Positions 12,772 to 25,198 of a stretch of DNA of 64,000 nt are shown piece by piece. Both the position numbers and the translations under genes were made by a program. How positions within the stretch are numbered: the stretch's first letter is position 1; every line of letters starts with the position of its first letter. The stretch spans positions 62,001 to 126,000 of the forward strand of contig JAEMBT020000004.1 of NCBI GenBank assembly GCA_018873245.2, read 5' to 3'. Source of the DNA: Archegozetes longisetosus. Taxonomy: Eukaryota; Arthropoda; Arachnida; Sarcoptiformes; Trhypochthoniidae. The notes beneath the pieces were generated by a model, which saw only the letters and a list, made by a program, of their open reading frames with translations, had not been told where the DNA came from and ran no database searches.

Positions 12772-13985
12772 CAAAGACAAAGGCGGTAGATGAAAAAAAC
12801 ATGTAGCAATTTTAATTTTAATTTGCCCAGATATAAAGCATATAAAATGATATATAATTAAGCAAAAATTTTAAAAATCGGCGCATTATTTAAAAAGTTA
12901 TGGACAAATAAAATATTATGGAAATTCTTACAGTTTGACAATATATACATACTATAAGACATATATACAACAAAAGTATGAGTTTTAATCTATTGTTGGT
13001 AACATTGTAGAGATATCAGGGTAAATTGTAAGGTGCTCAACACGATTTTCAATATGATCTTGGTCACGCTGGTCACTGTCAAGCTTTTCATTATCATGAT
13101 GGTCAATATCACGATGGTCACTATCATAATGGTCACTATCAATAATAGTATCAGAACTGTCATAGTTGGCAGTAGAAGTGCTGGCAATAGGTAGTGTACT
13201 ATGGGATGTGCTAGAGTTATCCGGGGAATTTAAACTTAATAATGATGGATACAAATTAGTTGTAATAGGTAGTGACACGTTCACATTTGAAGTATTATCA
13301 CCTTTGAACTTTTTAGCAAAGTTTCTACAATTTCCACAAATTAAATCACCTTTGTTAATCAGTGTTGAATCCATTGATTTTCTTTTATTTGTTAATATTA
13401 TCGGCTTCACAGTATTTAATTTAGTCACTAAATCATTTTCGTTGACGCATCTTACATCACGTCTTATAATACTATCCAACCGGACAGTGCAACAAGCACA
13501 ATATTTATATCTTAAATTAGGTAAATGTGACATTTGTTCGGACATTTCTATTTTTATAAGTTGTACTTGTTACCAAAAGAAACCCAAAGCAGACTCTTCA
13601 AAAATTAAAACTAGACTATTAGTGCTTTAATTTAACACCAAGAAACGTTTGGGTTTTTATTGGTATCATATGACAATAGTCATTTGAAATTTACAAACAC
13701 AATTTTCCGTTACTAAAAAATTATTTATATAAACATTTTAATGTGTTCTTAAAAGCTGTTAATTATAGTTATAATTTGGTGAAGATAGAATTAAAATATC
13801 TCATTTCGTTATCCTGTAATATTAGTTTGAAATTTGACTCAAAAAAATGATCTACCTCTAGTATCCTGTAATAGCTTATATTACAATATATACATATTTA
13901 TGCATCAATAACATCCTGTATTAGTATGGGAATGTTTATAATTAAATTGTCTAACATAATTTTCATATGCCGCCTTTGTCTTTGC
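12772..13985. mobile_element. 1.2-kb DNA element with 15-bp perfect terminal inverted repeats
   Basis: The left end reads CAAAGACAAAGGCGGTAGAT and the right end, on the complement, CAAAGACAAAGGCGGCATAT. The first 15 bases are identical and the match continues with two mismatches to about base 24. Its interior carries a 186-codon minus-strand ORF with two CxxC motifs. It sits within the extra sequence that the second hAT-like copy (31702-32297) lacks. A further 60 or so bases on either side of the inverted ends are also absent from that copy, so the true insertion boundary may lie outside these ends. Confidence 0.65.
12985..13545 (-). CDS. Cys-rich (CxxC...CxxC) protein of a DNA element, unknown family
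   Basis: This 186-codon open frame is centred in the 1.2-kb inverted-repeat element. The N-terminal half carries YCACCTVRLDS, then RDVRCVNENDL and LICGNCRNFAKKF. The paired CxxC motifs about 60 residues apart suggest a zinc-binding fold. Residues from about 90 on are a Ser/Thr-rich linker, and from about 130 the chain becomes an Asp/His-rich repeat (SDHYDSDHRDIDHHD). The complementary strand is also open over 13166-13630, a shadow. I do not recognise the family; similar short CxxC/CxNC proteins occur at the N-terminus of some transposon-encoded proteins. It may be the intact 5' part of a larger element protein or a domesticated fragment. Confidence 0.5.
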   Translation of the reverse strand: MSEQMSHLPNLRYKYCACCTVRLDSIIRRDVRCVNENDLVTKLNTVKPIILTNKRKSMDSTLINKGDLICGNCRNFAKKFKGDNTSNVNVSLPITTNLYPSLLSLNSPDNSSTSHSTLPIASTSTANYDSSDTIIDSDHYDSDHRDIDHHDNEKLDSDQRDQDHIENRVEHLTIYPDISTMLPTID

Positions 13986-14877
13986 AAAAATATTTATAAA
14001 CAATGTGTCTGATGTGCGCCTTCAATCGTATAAATATTGAAACTAAAAGTTGTAGCAGTAGGAAATGCCTAAACACTTAGAACAATAGTCGGTTACAATT
14101 TGAAACAATTGTTGAGTTAAAACTCTTCAATCTTATAAAATGAATCTTTGTTCGTATGAATCAATTGCTTACTTTTTAAATATAAGTCAGAGATTTGACA
14201 GTAAAATGACAGGTATTTTGTTGGCAATAAGCTATTGATCGAAAATTCAAGTTATTTATGAACTTTGATGCGATGACACGATTTGCCGCTCATTTTAACT
14301 TAGATTTTGATAATTTCAAACAAAATTGTCAAACAGCAAAAATACTTTTCGAACATATCGAACACATTTTCAGTCTTTAGGAAGAACTTAGTCATTTTTC
14401 TGATTCTATGTATGACTTACCATTGGTTTTGTAAATGCTTGTGTGTGCGTGTGTGTGTGAGACTGTCTCTAATTCAAATTTAGATCAATTTTCGAAAAAT
14501 CATTGTAATAGAAAAACAACTTTTATATAAATTTTGATACAATTAAATTGATTTGTGACAAAAAAGTCTTTTGATCCCCAAACTCAAAAGCCTAAATTCA
14601 GTTACGGCTGTGCATAAACGTTTTGCTGCAGAAGACATACAGTTTGCAAAAAGTAGTAGCCGGTTATATCCAGCTAGCTTATTTTTTTTAACTTTATTTC
14701 AATTATATTCTTTAACTTGTGTTTTATTTATATTAGAAAAAAGTTTGTATATGTTTCAATGAGAAAATAAGAGTTTATTGCTATGACGAAGCATATCAAT
14801 TTTAATGTTAATTAATAATGATTTGAATTTGACATTTAAAATATATATAGTTTAATAAAGTTTTGTGCTTTGGTAAT

Positions 14878-15530
14878 TCCATTTCGCCGAATTCCCATTT
14901 CGACGAGTTCACATATAGGTGTACCTACCTTTAAAAACTTTTGTTTCCTATTAGCAAACCCAATTGTGATAACTGTTTCAAGCGGACAACTTTTCCAAAA
15001 AATATTTAAATCAAATAAAAAACTAAGATTTGTTGCTCTATGAAGAAGTTTTTGCAAAGGTGTGATTCAATTAGTAGTATCATTTTAGGTGAATGTTACC
15101 GGCGTTCTTAGTCTGCTGTAAATGATTTGTAGTCCTTTTTTCCTCTACAGAGCAGCACCATAGTCAGGAATCAAGCTAAGTGCGTACACAATTCAATATT
15201 TCTACAAAATATCGCAAAATTTTAGCCCAAATCAAGATAATTTTATTATTTATATTATTCTTAAGTTAATCCATCTCTGCATAGACTTAAAAACCAGGTA
15301 AATTTGAGATTTTTTGTAAACACTTAGATTTTTGAATGCGCTGAAAATATTAAATGACCCCTTTCTCTCAAATTAAGTTACCGTTGCCGTAGAATCAGCT
15401 TTATTTCATCTAATATCAAAATTATATTTCTCTATAGAAAAAATCTATATATAGCCACACCTGTATGTAAATTCGGCGAAGTGACATTCGACGAAATGCA
15501 GTTCGGCGAAAAGAAATTTGGCGAAATGAT
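14878..15530. mobile_element. Element with ends built from TTCGGCGAA words
   Basis: The left end (ATTTCGCCGAATTCCCATTT at 14880) is matched on the complement by the right end (15470-15530), which repeats TTCGGCGAA, TTCGACGAAATG, TTCGGCGAA and TTTGGCGAAATG. The inverted similarity runs inward to the shared ACATA.AGGTGT at 14912-14924 and 15458-15472. The interior (about 550 bases) shows no ORF of note. The element is dead or non-autonomous. Its end grammar (short tandem words) matches the elements at 21509, 21935 and 40592. Confidence 0.7.
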
Positions 15531-16775
15531 ACATAATCATGTGCTTTACGATACAATATGTTGTGTACTGCATAGTATTGCATCAGAAGTCGCATAACTT
15601 GACTTTTTGTTTATTTTAATTAAATTTTTCATTAACCGTTTTTTAAATGTTTAATATTGTTTATAACAAATTGATTAAGTTTTGGAAAAATTTAAACTTT
15701 TCATTTGAATAAAACTCGCGCAATTTTGAATGGGTTTTGCCCTATTTGGTTGTTTAAGCGATAATCGATTGTTACTCTTTGTCATTCATATGTTTGATGA
15801 CTCTACGTATACATAATCTACATGAGAAACAAGTTAATGATTATTTTCATAATTAAAAAAAAGCTAATAGGAGAACATGTTTCTATAAAGACGTAAAAAT
15901 GGTCCTTGCCAGCTTTCTCGTCACGTTTGCCTTTAGGTCTGTGAATCTACAGTTATTCGTATAAATAGCACTAAATAATTTTGTGAAAACATTTTCCTCA
16001 TAAACTTAGTTTTAAAGCTGATTCGTGAGCAAAAAGCTAATCAAGAGAAGTAAAAGTTATGTCCTTCCATTTCAATAAATTGTCAACTCAACACTTCAAT
16101 CTTAATTAATCATCAATCAAACGTAAAGTTAGCAGGTTTTTCATTTGAATCAATTAAAAATGAACCTATTATTAGATCAAATTCATAAGAAAAAATTGAT
16201 CAGATATGATGTTATATTATTGATAAGTAATTCAATAAAGAGAACAACATAAGGAAAAGACCAAAACGTAATTACTACAATAGACAGTAAATTCAATAGT
16301 TTCGGACCTAACATTGTTAACCAATTTAATCTGATCTCATTTTTATCCCTCTTGATTCCATTACAACATTTTTTAGAACCTAAAGGCATACAAAAAATAG
16401 GACTGAGTGTAATGATGACTCAATCAAACATAAGTCACTCAGATCAGACTATAGTTCAGAATATATATTCTTGTGGTTGTCTTACAATTTTGATCAACTT
16501 TGCCATGTTTTAATAAAATATGAAAACTTGGTCTGGAAACGGGTAATAAATACAGAATTTTCGACCCATACGAGTTGTCAAATGCTTTAGATTTTTTCCG
16601 AGCATTTTACTTGTATAGTGTTACCACATCCTCATCTGCTAATTACTCGACATTTTGACAATTTTTGCAAAATTTGCCGCTACTTTTAATAATAATTATT
16701 ATTATTACATTCGTTACAAATTACAGACGCAATAATTGTTTCTCAGAAACTCGTCTGAGAACAATTCAAATTACT

Positions 16776-17460
16776 TTACAAATGTTCATGAATCAAAGAT
16801 AAAAATTTCTTTGATTCAATAAAATTTCGTATAAACGTTGGTAAAGAGTTAAAAACTAATGACGATTTATAAAATACATGATCATCACTATGATAGAGCC
16901 GAGTAAACGGAACGTCAACTTTAACGCCATTTCGTGTATTTCTAAATGTAAATTCATTAAACCAATTATTTGGTATTAAATCGGTCAATTTTTAAAATTT
17001 ATATAACAAAGTTAATGGTTTAATTTTCACCTTTTTCTCTAATGGCAACAAATTGAAACATTCAAGTCTATCATTATAACGTAAATTTGAATGCCCTAAT
17101 TTGTAACAAATGTATTTTGTCACATTTCTCTGGACCATTTCAATTCTTTTTCATTCAGTTTTTGTCCTATGCCATACCAAATTACCGTATTCTAAGATGG
17201 GCATTATATAAGTTTTATACAATTTAAAAGCACACTTCCATTAGTACAATGGCAAATATTTTTTAGTAATGCCTACTTTGTCAGTGATTTAATCACCATT
17301 GTATCAATGTGCTGATGAAATAGTAGTTTGTAATCAATAATTATTCCTAAATATTTATGAAAGTTAACTGTTTCTATTTCACTATTATCAATATTATAAT
17401 TATTTAAACTATAATCTGATTTTCTATGAAATCTGATGTGTTTTAGAGAATTTTATCGAA
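16776..17460 (-). pseudogene. LINE reverse transcriptase C-terminal remnant
   Basis: On the minus strand this encodes the C-terminal part of a non-LTR retrotransposon polymerase. From about 17430 downward it reads IETVNFHKYLGIIIDYKL, then KTYIMPILEYGNLVWH, RIEMVQRNVTKYIC and LRYNDRLECFNLLPLE. It ends with a 70-codon open stretch (16776-16988) containing FTFRNTRNGVKVDVPFTR and FNSLPTFIRNFIESKKF. The YLG-I-D, P-LEYG-x-VW and final R-x-YHS....WN/FNSLP-x-x-IR order is typical of jockey/CR1-like elements. Frame breaks mark it as dead. Confidence 0.8.
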
Positions 17461-17599
17461 AATTCGTCAGTTTATAAAGTAAATTTTTAGAATTCTTAAA
17501 GAATTTATACATTAAACTGTTTGGAAATTTCTAGAATCATTATTCGCCACACATAAAGACCTGAGGGCCGTAAGAAGGACAGTACTTGATTGTGGTACT

Positions 17600-20500
17600 T
17601 TCCTACAAGTTCTGTGGTGTTTCATCACTTCATCCTTAAAATTTTTGTTCGATAAGATTATTATATAATTTCAAACACCTATCACTTCAACTGGTTTTTG
17701 ATTTGTTTGTTTCTTTTTTAAAGATGTTTCTAATGGTGATTCAATGTTTTATTCGTGTTTTATAAACTAATTTTATTGAGCATTCGATTGAAACTTTTTA
17801 TATTTGAAGAATCACTAATATCATAGTGTTCGATTGAGTAGACTTAGGATGCTCAAACAAATAAGGTTTAATTACTTGAACATTTGACATCATTTTCTCT
17901 TCGTATAATATTGATAATTATTGTAAGTAATTTGAAAGTGATTTTGCATTTGTTCATAAGCTTAGAGCTATTGTTATAGAAAAAAGAGAATTTGCTTGAC
18001 TTGAGTTGATGCGCGGCCCGGAATCATTGCAATGAAAAGCTTCTACACTGAAAACGAAGAATAGTTACTAAAGTCAATCTGATTTGTTAGTTACATGCGA
18101 ATATAACACAACAAAAAGTGATCAATATTACGCAACTGAGATGAACCAAAGTCTGGAATTGGAGAAGATTGAAAATTAAAATTAATATGAACAATGATTT
18201 GCATATTAGTATACAACTTGATTGCTTAAAAATTCTAATACTATTATTACTTATGTCAAAATCTGTTTCTATTTTCTAATAGAAGTTCTCGTAATCTGAT
18301 ACTAAGTAATTAATATGACTTCTCTTTCGGCTCCATATTTGCTAAATGTCAATTTTCCAGATTTTTAAAAACATTTCTAAAATACGTTTGATAAATAATT
18401 TTTTTTAATGAAAACTGAATTAACTCATTTTTAAGAATTAGATCAATATTAGCTATGTGAACAGATCAGATCATATTTGGTGGAAAAGCAATTCTTAACT
18501 AACACTAACAATAGTTTGGACATAGTTCTAGATATCCGCTTCAATAAATAGTAACTGAATATATAAAGCGCATTCTCGTCTTCTTTTTCGACAACAGTTC
18601 ATGTTGTCGAGTTTGATTTACTTGAGGCCTGCATTGCTTCTGTATATTTCGTATCATATTATTTAATTGGTTTCCTCATTGAGCAGATAGATAGTTAAGG
18701 GAAAAACAATTTTTCATCAGTAAATATCTCTTAATTTGTTTAAATGACTTATCTGGTTGTATTGAAAATTAAGTAATTAATTTTTGCAACATTACGCTCT
18801 GTTTTAAATATCGACCTTTCAAAGGTCTGGTGTATTTTATTGAAAATAGACACTTTTTGTCGAACATTTTCTAGATGATGTTTCTAAATTTAAGTACTGT
18901 TTTCAAACGAAACATTACTTCCTATTCTAATGTGTTAACCTTACGATTCCACAAACTCGATCGAGAGATGAACAACAACTAGAAGAACAACTGCCTTCTC
19001 TTTCGAATACTTTAAGTCAAAGTAAGCCAGTATTTGATTAATGTTTTTATTTGCGAACACCAGAAACAAGAAATGCAATTACCGGTTTGTATTACTAATT
19101 AAGGATACGGTTGAAACTTGATTGGCCTCAGTGAATAAATTGCTCCAGTAACAAATTATTAAAACATAAGCTTTGCCAACAAAAATGTATATTCTTTTCA
19201 GCATTTTTGCAGTTTGGGGCAAAAAATCGATATTTATATATAAATTACTGAACAAATAGAAAATGAACTCGCAGCGCATCACTCTTTGATCGAAGCAAAC
19301 TTTTACTGGCAAAAAACATTTATAACGGCAACAGACTAACGATCACGAGGGATACAAATCGGCAAAGTATTCGTAACTCATTCTAATTAAAACGAACATT
19401 TCTTGTCGAATGTGCTTAAACATGTGATCGGAGTTCTAGCGATTAATCGCTAGTTTCTTCAATTAATACATTAAAAAATACATTTTCTGCAACTTCATAC
19501 TAATTAAAAGATTCCAATTTCTCAATTGAACTGCTGGTGAGCTTTAGATTTGAACTGATTGATTTTGAGGCAATTTTGATCCCTTTATCTGATTCAACCA
19601 ATGAATATTTGTTAGAGTTCATCTTTTACTTTAAGTATAGAATAAATGATCTGCTGTTTGGCAAAAGTTAGTGAGTACATGAAAAGTGCCAATGCTTCAA
19701 ATCTTAATCTCTATGATTGCATTGCAGGTCAACCCATTAGTGCGGGTACAATAAAACTACATTGAATAGATCAGTTGATCGTTACATAATTGATAAGTTC
19801 AATAAAAATATAAGATGCGAATTGTGTTCAAAGAAGAAAACACTAAAATAAATGCTTCAATAAATCATTCTATCTATTGATCTATAATAGTTAATTTATT
19901 AATCCATAATCTATTAATCATCTACTAATTATTCATTTATATAGTTGGCTAACAAATTGTTTCAAAATGAGTTTTTCCAGTTTGTAACTTTACTAAGTCA
20001 TTTTCTCAATCCTGATTAAGTATAGAATCTTTTTCGAGTTATGGACTTACCGGAAAAGCCTAAAATTAAGTAAAGAGCAATTATTTCGGATAAATTCCAA
20101 AAAAAATATTTCAGGTATCGCAAACAGTAAATACCAAGTATTGTAAAGTTTGGTTCCGTTAATTTGAGTTCATTAAACTCAATAATAGAGATCTGATTGA
20201 CATATCACTATTATTATTGTATCTTCAACAACAATTCTGACCGAATTCGATTGTAGTCAGAATTAAGTTTAAGACAGAAAAACAGTAACCGTAAGGAAGC
20301 TATGACTTAATGGTGAATAAGTCAGTTAAAAGATAAGATCAATAGAAAGAGAACGACATAAGTTTAGCCTTTTGCTTCAAATATCATAAGAGATTTCGAA
20401 TCCTTGGCTTTTCAATATGAGAGACATTGAACATTATGATCAAAATTTCTTTAATGGACATACATTTTAAAGCATTTTTTTATAACGATTTGATTAAAAT

Positions 20501-21100
20501 ATTTATGCAATAGATTAAAGTGTTCGATATATAGTATAAACGTGCACAATATGATTAAATAAACATACTTGATGCACAACCAACCTATAACTTGATATTT
20601 ATTTATTTATATTCAAGTCATAAGTTTTTTGAAGTTTTTGAGGCCGAATATATAAAGAAAATTGATGCCAACAAACATAGCATTTTGGGGTCACTAAAAT
20701 AAATAACTCTTTTTGTTGAAGCAGTCAATGCAAACCTAATTTTGGATATTTCTTTATTTGGTAAAGCGATCGATTGCTTAGTTTCAATACCAGATGACTA
20801 TTCTTTGAGAAAACTTATAAAATATTTATACCGGGCATAAAAAATACGTAACTATAAATTTTTGTCATTCCGTTGTAAAAGTATGTTTTCATGTCTATTC
20901 GATGTTTTGAAAAGTTTGGCAACAGATTCTTTATAAAACGCCAACGAATCAACTATAATATAACCGAATTTGATGTAAGATCTTACCAAAGAAGAGTCAA
21001 ATCCAAATTGAATATTGAATCGTGTTTCGGAAAGTTTGCTGCTCTTAATGAGTGTTTCTGTTATGTGATTTAGCCTCATCTCTATTCACAAATTTTACGC
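17600..21100. other. Intergenic stretch, no supported gene
   Basis: Low-GC sequence with no recognisable coding or structural element. The short frames at 19079-19312 and 20852-21079 have no detectable family. Confidence 0.5.
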
Positions 21101-21103
21101 GTC

Positions 21104-21325
21104 AACTCGTGGCGGTATAAATTTGCCTATTAAAACTTTAATTTGAACCTACTTTTTGAACAAATGCGTTAAAGAATAGGCCTTTCACTATGGATTAAAA
21201 ATACAATTGACTTCAATATAGAAAGTATTTTTAATCCATAGTAAAAGGCCTATTCATTAACGCATTTGTTCAAAAAGTGGGTTCAAATGAAAACTTTAAT
21301 AGGCAAATTTATACCGCCACGAGTT
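21104..21325. mobile_element. 222-bp near-perfect palindromic MITE
   Basis: The arms (21104-21205 and 21225-21325) are inverted copies at well over 90 percent, including AACTCGTGGCGGTATAAATT at the tip and CATTAACGCATTTGTTC inside. The outer GTGGCGG..AAATTTGCCT word is shared with the 133-bp hairpin at 8530-8662. The loop is only about 20 bases. High arm identity suggests a comparatively young insertion. Confidence 0.85.
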
Positions 21326-21508
21326 TACATCTCGGTAAACATATTCAGTGTTCATCCGTAGGTTAATCGTATCAATCATCTAAAAAATTGACTGATTGAG
21401 CGAAAAGTTACTCAAATAAGAGTTAAATCGTGGTTTCGAAAGCGTTTAGTAATTGATGTCAGTCTTGTGTCGCTTACTATTTTGCGTATTTTTACTTTTA
21501 GTAAATAG

Positions 21509-21905
21509 CAATTCAGCCCAAAGACAACTCAGCCCAGACAATTCAGCCCTAAAGAGAGTTTAGAGAATTTTTAATTAAAAATTTGAGACTGTAATTAAAT
21601 AACTAATATTTTTTTGGTTTATATAAATACTTTTAAAAATTATATACCATATGAACAAATTCCTATTATCGATTATCTTAGAAGTGTCGCTCACAATCTT
21701 TTTAATCATTATATATTTTTATACTGATTTTATTTTACAATTGTTTTAAAACTTTTACTAAATCTGTTTTAATAAAATTCTAAAATTCAAAGCTTATTTT
21801 CTTGACGCTCAATCACCAAAGGGCTGTCTTTGGGCTGAATTGTCAGGGGCTGAATTGACCGGGCTGAATTGGGCTGAATTGCTTGGGCTGAATTGTCATG
21901 TAATC
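21509..21905. mobile_element. 397-bp element with CAATTCAGCCC-word ends and a 9-bp target duplication
   Basis: The left end carries CAATTCAGCCCAAAGACAAC, then ACTCAGCCC and CAATTCAGCCC. The right end carries the complementary word TGGGCTGAATTG about five times (21840-21900). The nine bases AGTAAATAG occur directly at 21500-21508 and 21906-21914, immediately outside the element, and look like a target-site duplication. A 9-bp duplication is typical of Mutator-like and Merlin-type transposition, but no coding sequence is left to decide. Confidence 0.8.
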
Positions 21906-21934
21906 AGTAAATAGTAAGGTTTGTCGTCAAAATG

Positions 21935-22385
21935 TGGCCGTGAAAATGTGACTACCAAAAGTATTGCCAACAATGACGTGGCCATACTAAAAGTTGGGTC
22001 TGATCAAAAGTCCCACGTTCAAAAAACCCACATAACCATAGGGCGAAAAGTCAAATGGTTAACAATCAAACCGACAATAATTACCATCAATTGACCCATC
22101 TTGGTCATAACTCAAGAAGCGCACGTTCAACAAGTTGTTCGTACAAAATAAATCAAAACAGAGCTGATGCATGTCTTCGGACGAGTGGTTAGAGTGTTAG
22201 CATGATTATCACCCTTATCTGGTCCATGGTCGTAGATGATAGCAATTATGCTTATACTCTAACTCGGATCCAGATCTATTTTTCTGTGTGGCGATATTCT
22301 TAATATGTCCACGTTATTGCCGACGATATTTTTGGTGGTCAGATTGTTGATGCGACATTTTTGCAGTTACGTTTTGGCGCCGAAC
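21935..22385. mobile_element. Element with AACGTGG/GACCACCAAAA-word ends
   Basis: The left end contains GACTACCAAAAGTATTGCC and ACAATGACGTGGCC. The right end, on the complement, contains GACCACCAAAAATATCGTCG and GGCAATAACGTGGACAT, matching at about 75 percent over 36 bases. Further short words (AAAATGTG, AAAAGTC, CCCAC) recur in the left part. It adjoins the 21509-21905 element and appears to be older. Confidence 0.5.
22180..22262 (+). repeat. Possible tRNA-derived SINE head
   Basis: GAGTGGTTAGAGTGTTAGCA at about 22189 resembles a pol III A box (TGGNNNAGTGG type) of a tRNA-derived SINE. It is followed by ATGATTATCACCCTTATCTG and a decayed B-box-like GGTCCATGGTCGTAGAT. It cannot fold as a complete tRNA by eye. 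It lies inside the word-end element at 21935-22385. Confidence 0.3.
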
Positions 22386-22519
22386 CAAGTCTTGGTAATG
22401 TTCAAGAATCGAGCTTCCCACGCTTGATCTTAGGAGTGGATTTGCTTTATTTTCAAACCTCGCAAGCTGCATCACAAACTGAACGCCGGATCTCAACATT
22501 ACTGGTTAGTTTTGTATTG

Positions 22520-25140
22520 TTCTTTGATTGTTGTTCGCGCGCTTTTCACAAACTGTTACATTGACCAATTGAACATTTAATGTATTTCTTAGTTACAATC
22601 TTTTATCAATGACTTAAAGTTTGAGCTAATCGCTTACATCAAAATATTAGTTTATCATTAACTAAATAACAATGATTTTTAAAATAACATTTCTAGAAAA
22701 TCATCTAATTTGTTTGGATACAAGAATGAATTTTCAATTTTGTTTATTATATATTGAATTATATACTTGTGTCAAATCTGATCAAACACTTTCTTTTTAT
22801 TCTAGAATTTTATCAAAAGGTTACAAGGTTATCAAAAGGACAGAAAATACATTAATTGATAGCAGAATGAATGAAAAACATGAAAAAAGTTAAACCGTAG
22901 GTCAATTCTGTTTCAAATCGCATGTTTGACGACCAAAAAGTTGAAAAACTGATAAGTTATGAAACAAAAGCTAAATTTCTCGAAAAATGTAAGTATTGGA
23001 ACCACAACACAAGCAATAAATGAAAAAATCATGTTTTAAGCAATCTGTAACTATTATTGATAGCATCAAACGAGTTAACAAAACACGACATGACATCCTA
23101 TCAACGATATACTGAAAACTAATTCTATTTTTCTGCTTTACTTTTGCCATTTAGTTGATGCCAGTCTTTCTCGACTTATTTCATGTCATCACTACGTGAC
23201 CACTGATTGATTAAATTGGTTTTACAGCGCTTTTACTTTTATTGTTGTTTGATTCGAGTATTTCTCTGTTTAGACTCTTACTGTTCTTAACTAATTCAAT
23301 ACTTTCTTAATTAACAGATCTTAGAATTAGTCGTTCGAATGTCAACCAATTAAGCAAACGAATTAGTCTGAATGATAATCAAATTTGAATTTTTTCCCAT
23401 GTTCATTCAAATTCAGTTACTGTTAAAGTATTCGTTGATCTCTGATCAGTTGATTTCAATGATTTTTCTGCCAAATCCAAATTAATGCGGAATAGTCTAA
23501 TCAAACTAAAAATGATCTAGTCCAATATTTAGTAAAATGAAGAATATCAAAGATTTTTTTGAGTAAGATTCCACTAATCTTAGTATACATTCCAAGTACA
23601 GATATAGTTCCTCAGAAGCTTTTTTTACTAGAGCTTTGTTTGATGGATAAAAGTTTTCAATTCGGTGTCTAACAAGTTTTTTAAACTGATATAATGTAAT
23701 AGATATTATATGTATAATATAGATTAGCCAAAATTTGAATTCTCCCCCTTGTCTATTATGTGATGTAATGACGTTCATGTTCTCTCGTTGAGAGGTCAGA
23801 TTAATTCTCTTATGATTTTTTGAAATAAAAAGTTTTAAAATTGAACATATTTTTCAAATAAGATAAATTTGAGTTGTCGAGATAAAATGTTAAAATTTGT
23901 TTATGGGGAAAGGCTAGAAAATGACACGACAAAATCAGCATTGATTTCCCGAACCAAATTTGACTTAACTTGCATCAGTGCGAGAAAGTTCATTAATTAT
24001 TTGTTTCTATAATCGGATCAGATTGTTCGATGTTAAAAAGCCAATACAAATCTTATTGATTAGAGTTGAAAGTATCGATCGCATTATATTTTATAATATT
24101 ATCAGTCGTGACTCGTCACAGATAAGGAAACAAAATTAAGGAAAATAAGCAATTTGATATTTTTGGTCGCACTTTTATACATTTAAAGCAATTTTTGTAA
24201 TTCAATTCTTTGAGTAAAAGCATTGTCGAAACAAAATCAAAAGAATCCAATATATAACATCTTTGAAAAATAATGTCTTGTTTGCTTCTTATAAGATGAG
24301 TAAATATGAGTTAATTTAATCCATCTTTTGTAATACTATATTTTCATTATTGTTTGTTTGCATCATTTTATTCATTATGAAACGATAGTTAAATAGTTGT
24401 CCTCAATAGTAAAGTTTGAAGAAAGGCATCGTTGCTATGCCAAACTTCACGTGACGCGCATCAATTTTTTTGCCAAATTTGATTTGCAATTTGCTCTTAT
24501 TACTGAATTAAATACCAAAAAGCCCCTTATTATCTGATCAGATAGAGAGCATCTCACGGCAAAGCGTAACCTCTGGTTGCTGTCAATGGGTTATTGAGCC
24601 TTTGAGTGTGCATTACATTTACTTGATTATTAGCCATGAAAATTATTTTTAAGATTCTATATTATGGTTGTGTGACCAATCAAATCGAATATATTATTCA
24701 ATGCTCAACATTAAGATCCTCAGACTTATAAAAAGGCAGTGATTTTATGAAAAGAAACTTATCCATTACAATGATCGATCAAATATTTAACGTAATTGGT
24801 TTCATTTATAAACCAAATAGCAAAACATTTATGTTCAATTTACTAATCATTGTTTCTGACAATTATTTCGGAATAACTAAAACCTGAATAATTACATAGA
24901 CTTTATTTTTCCAACCAATATAAGTAAGATAGAAAATATTTTTATCATTTAGGTCTTTCATATCTTTCATATCCATTGTACTACTAATCATTTAAATAAT
25001 TTTTTAACAGTCCACTAGTTCCTTGTGTTGCAATAAAAAGCTTGACCGAATCAGTACTTTCAGTCTTTATCATTATCATTATTTCGGTCAATTGTTTGTG
25101 GAATAATTTTCACTTCTGTTTCCATCAAAAGCAACTTAAG
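22520..25140. other. Intergenic stretch, no supported gene
   Basis: Low-GC DNA; the short frames at 22672-22893 and 23506-23778 look random. Nothing structural stands out. Confidence 0.5.

Positions 25141-25147
<7 letters not shown>

Positions 25148-25194
<47 letters not shown>
25148..25194. repeat. (CT)n microsatellite
   Basis: About 23 uninterrupted CT units, continuing into imperfect CACTCATTCACTCACTCACT. The 79-codon frame spanning it (25042-25281) owes its length to the repeat and is not a gene. Confidence 0.97.

Positions 25195-25198
<4 letters not shown>

Larger units (their letters stand above)
12664..14625. mobile_element. hAT-like non-autonomous element, copy 1, with an internal insertion
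   Basis: The left end CAGCATAACCAGCTATGAGC (12664) and right end (read inward CAGCCGTAACTGAATTTAGG, about 14625) resemble each other. A near-perfect GC hairpin, GGGGGGCCAGGCCCCCC, lies at 12686-12702. The block 14054-14625 reappears inverted at 31702-32270 with high identity, as does the left end at 32271-32297, so this is a dispersed family. Relative to the other copy there are about 1345 extra bases between 12709 and 14053, taken here as a nested insertion. The CAG-type ends suggest hAT, but no clean 8-bp duplication was found. Confidence 0.7.

Noticed and set aside
22189-22262. Functional tRNA gene
   Set aside because: Only the A-box region is convincing; the B box is decayed and no acceptor stem could be paired.
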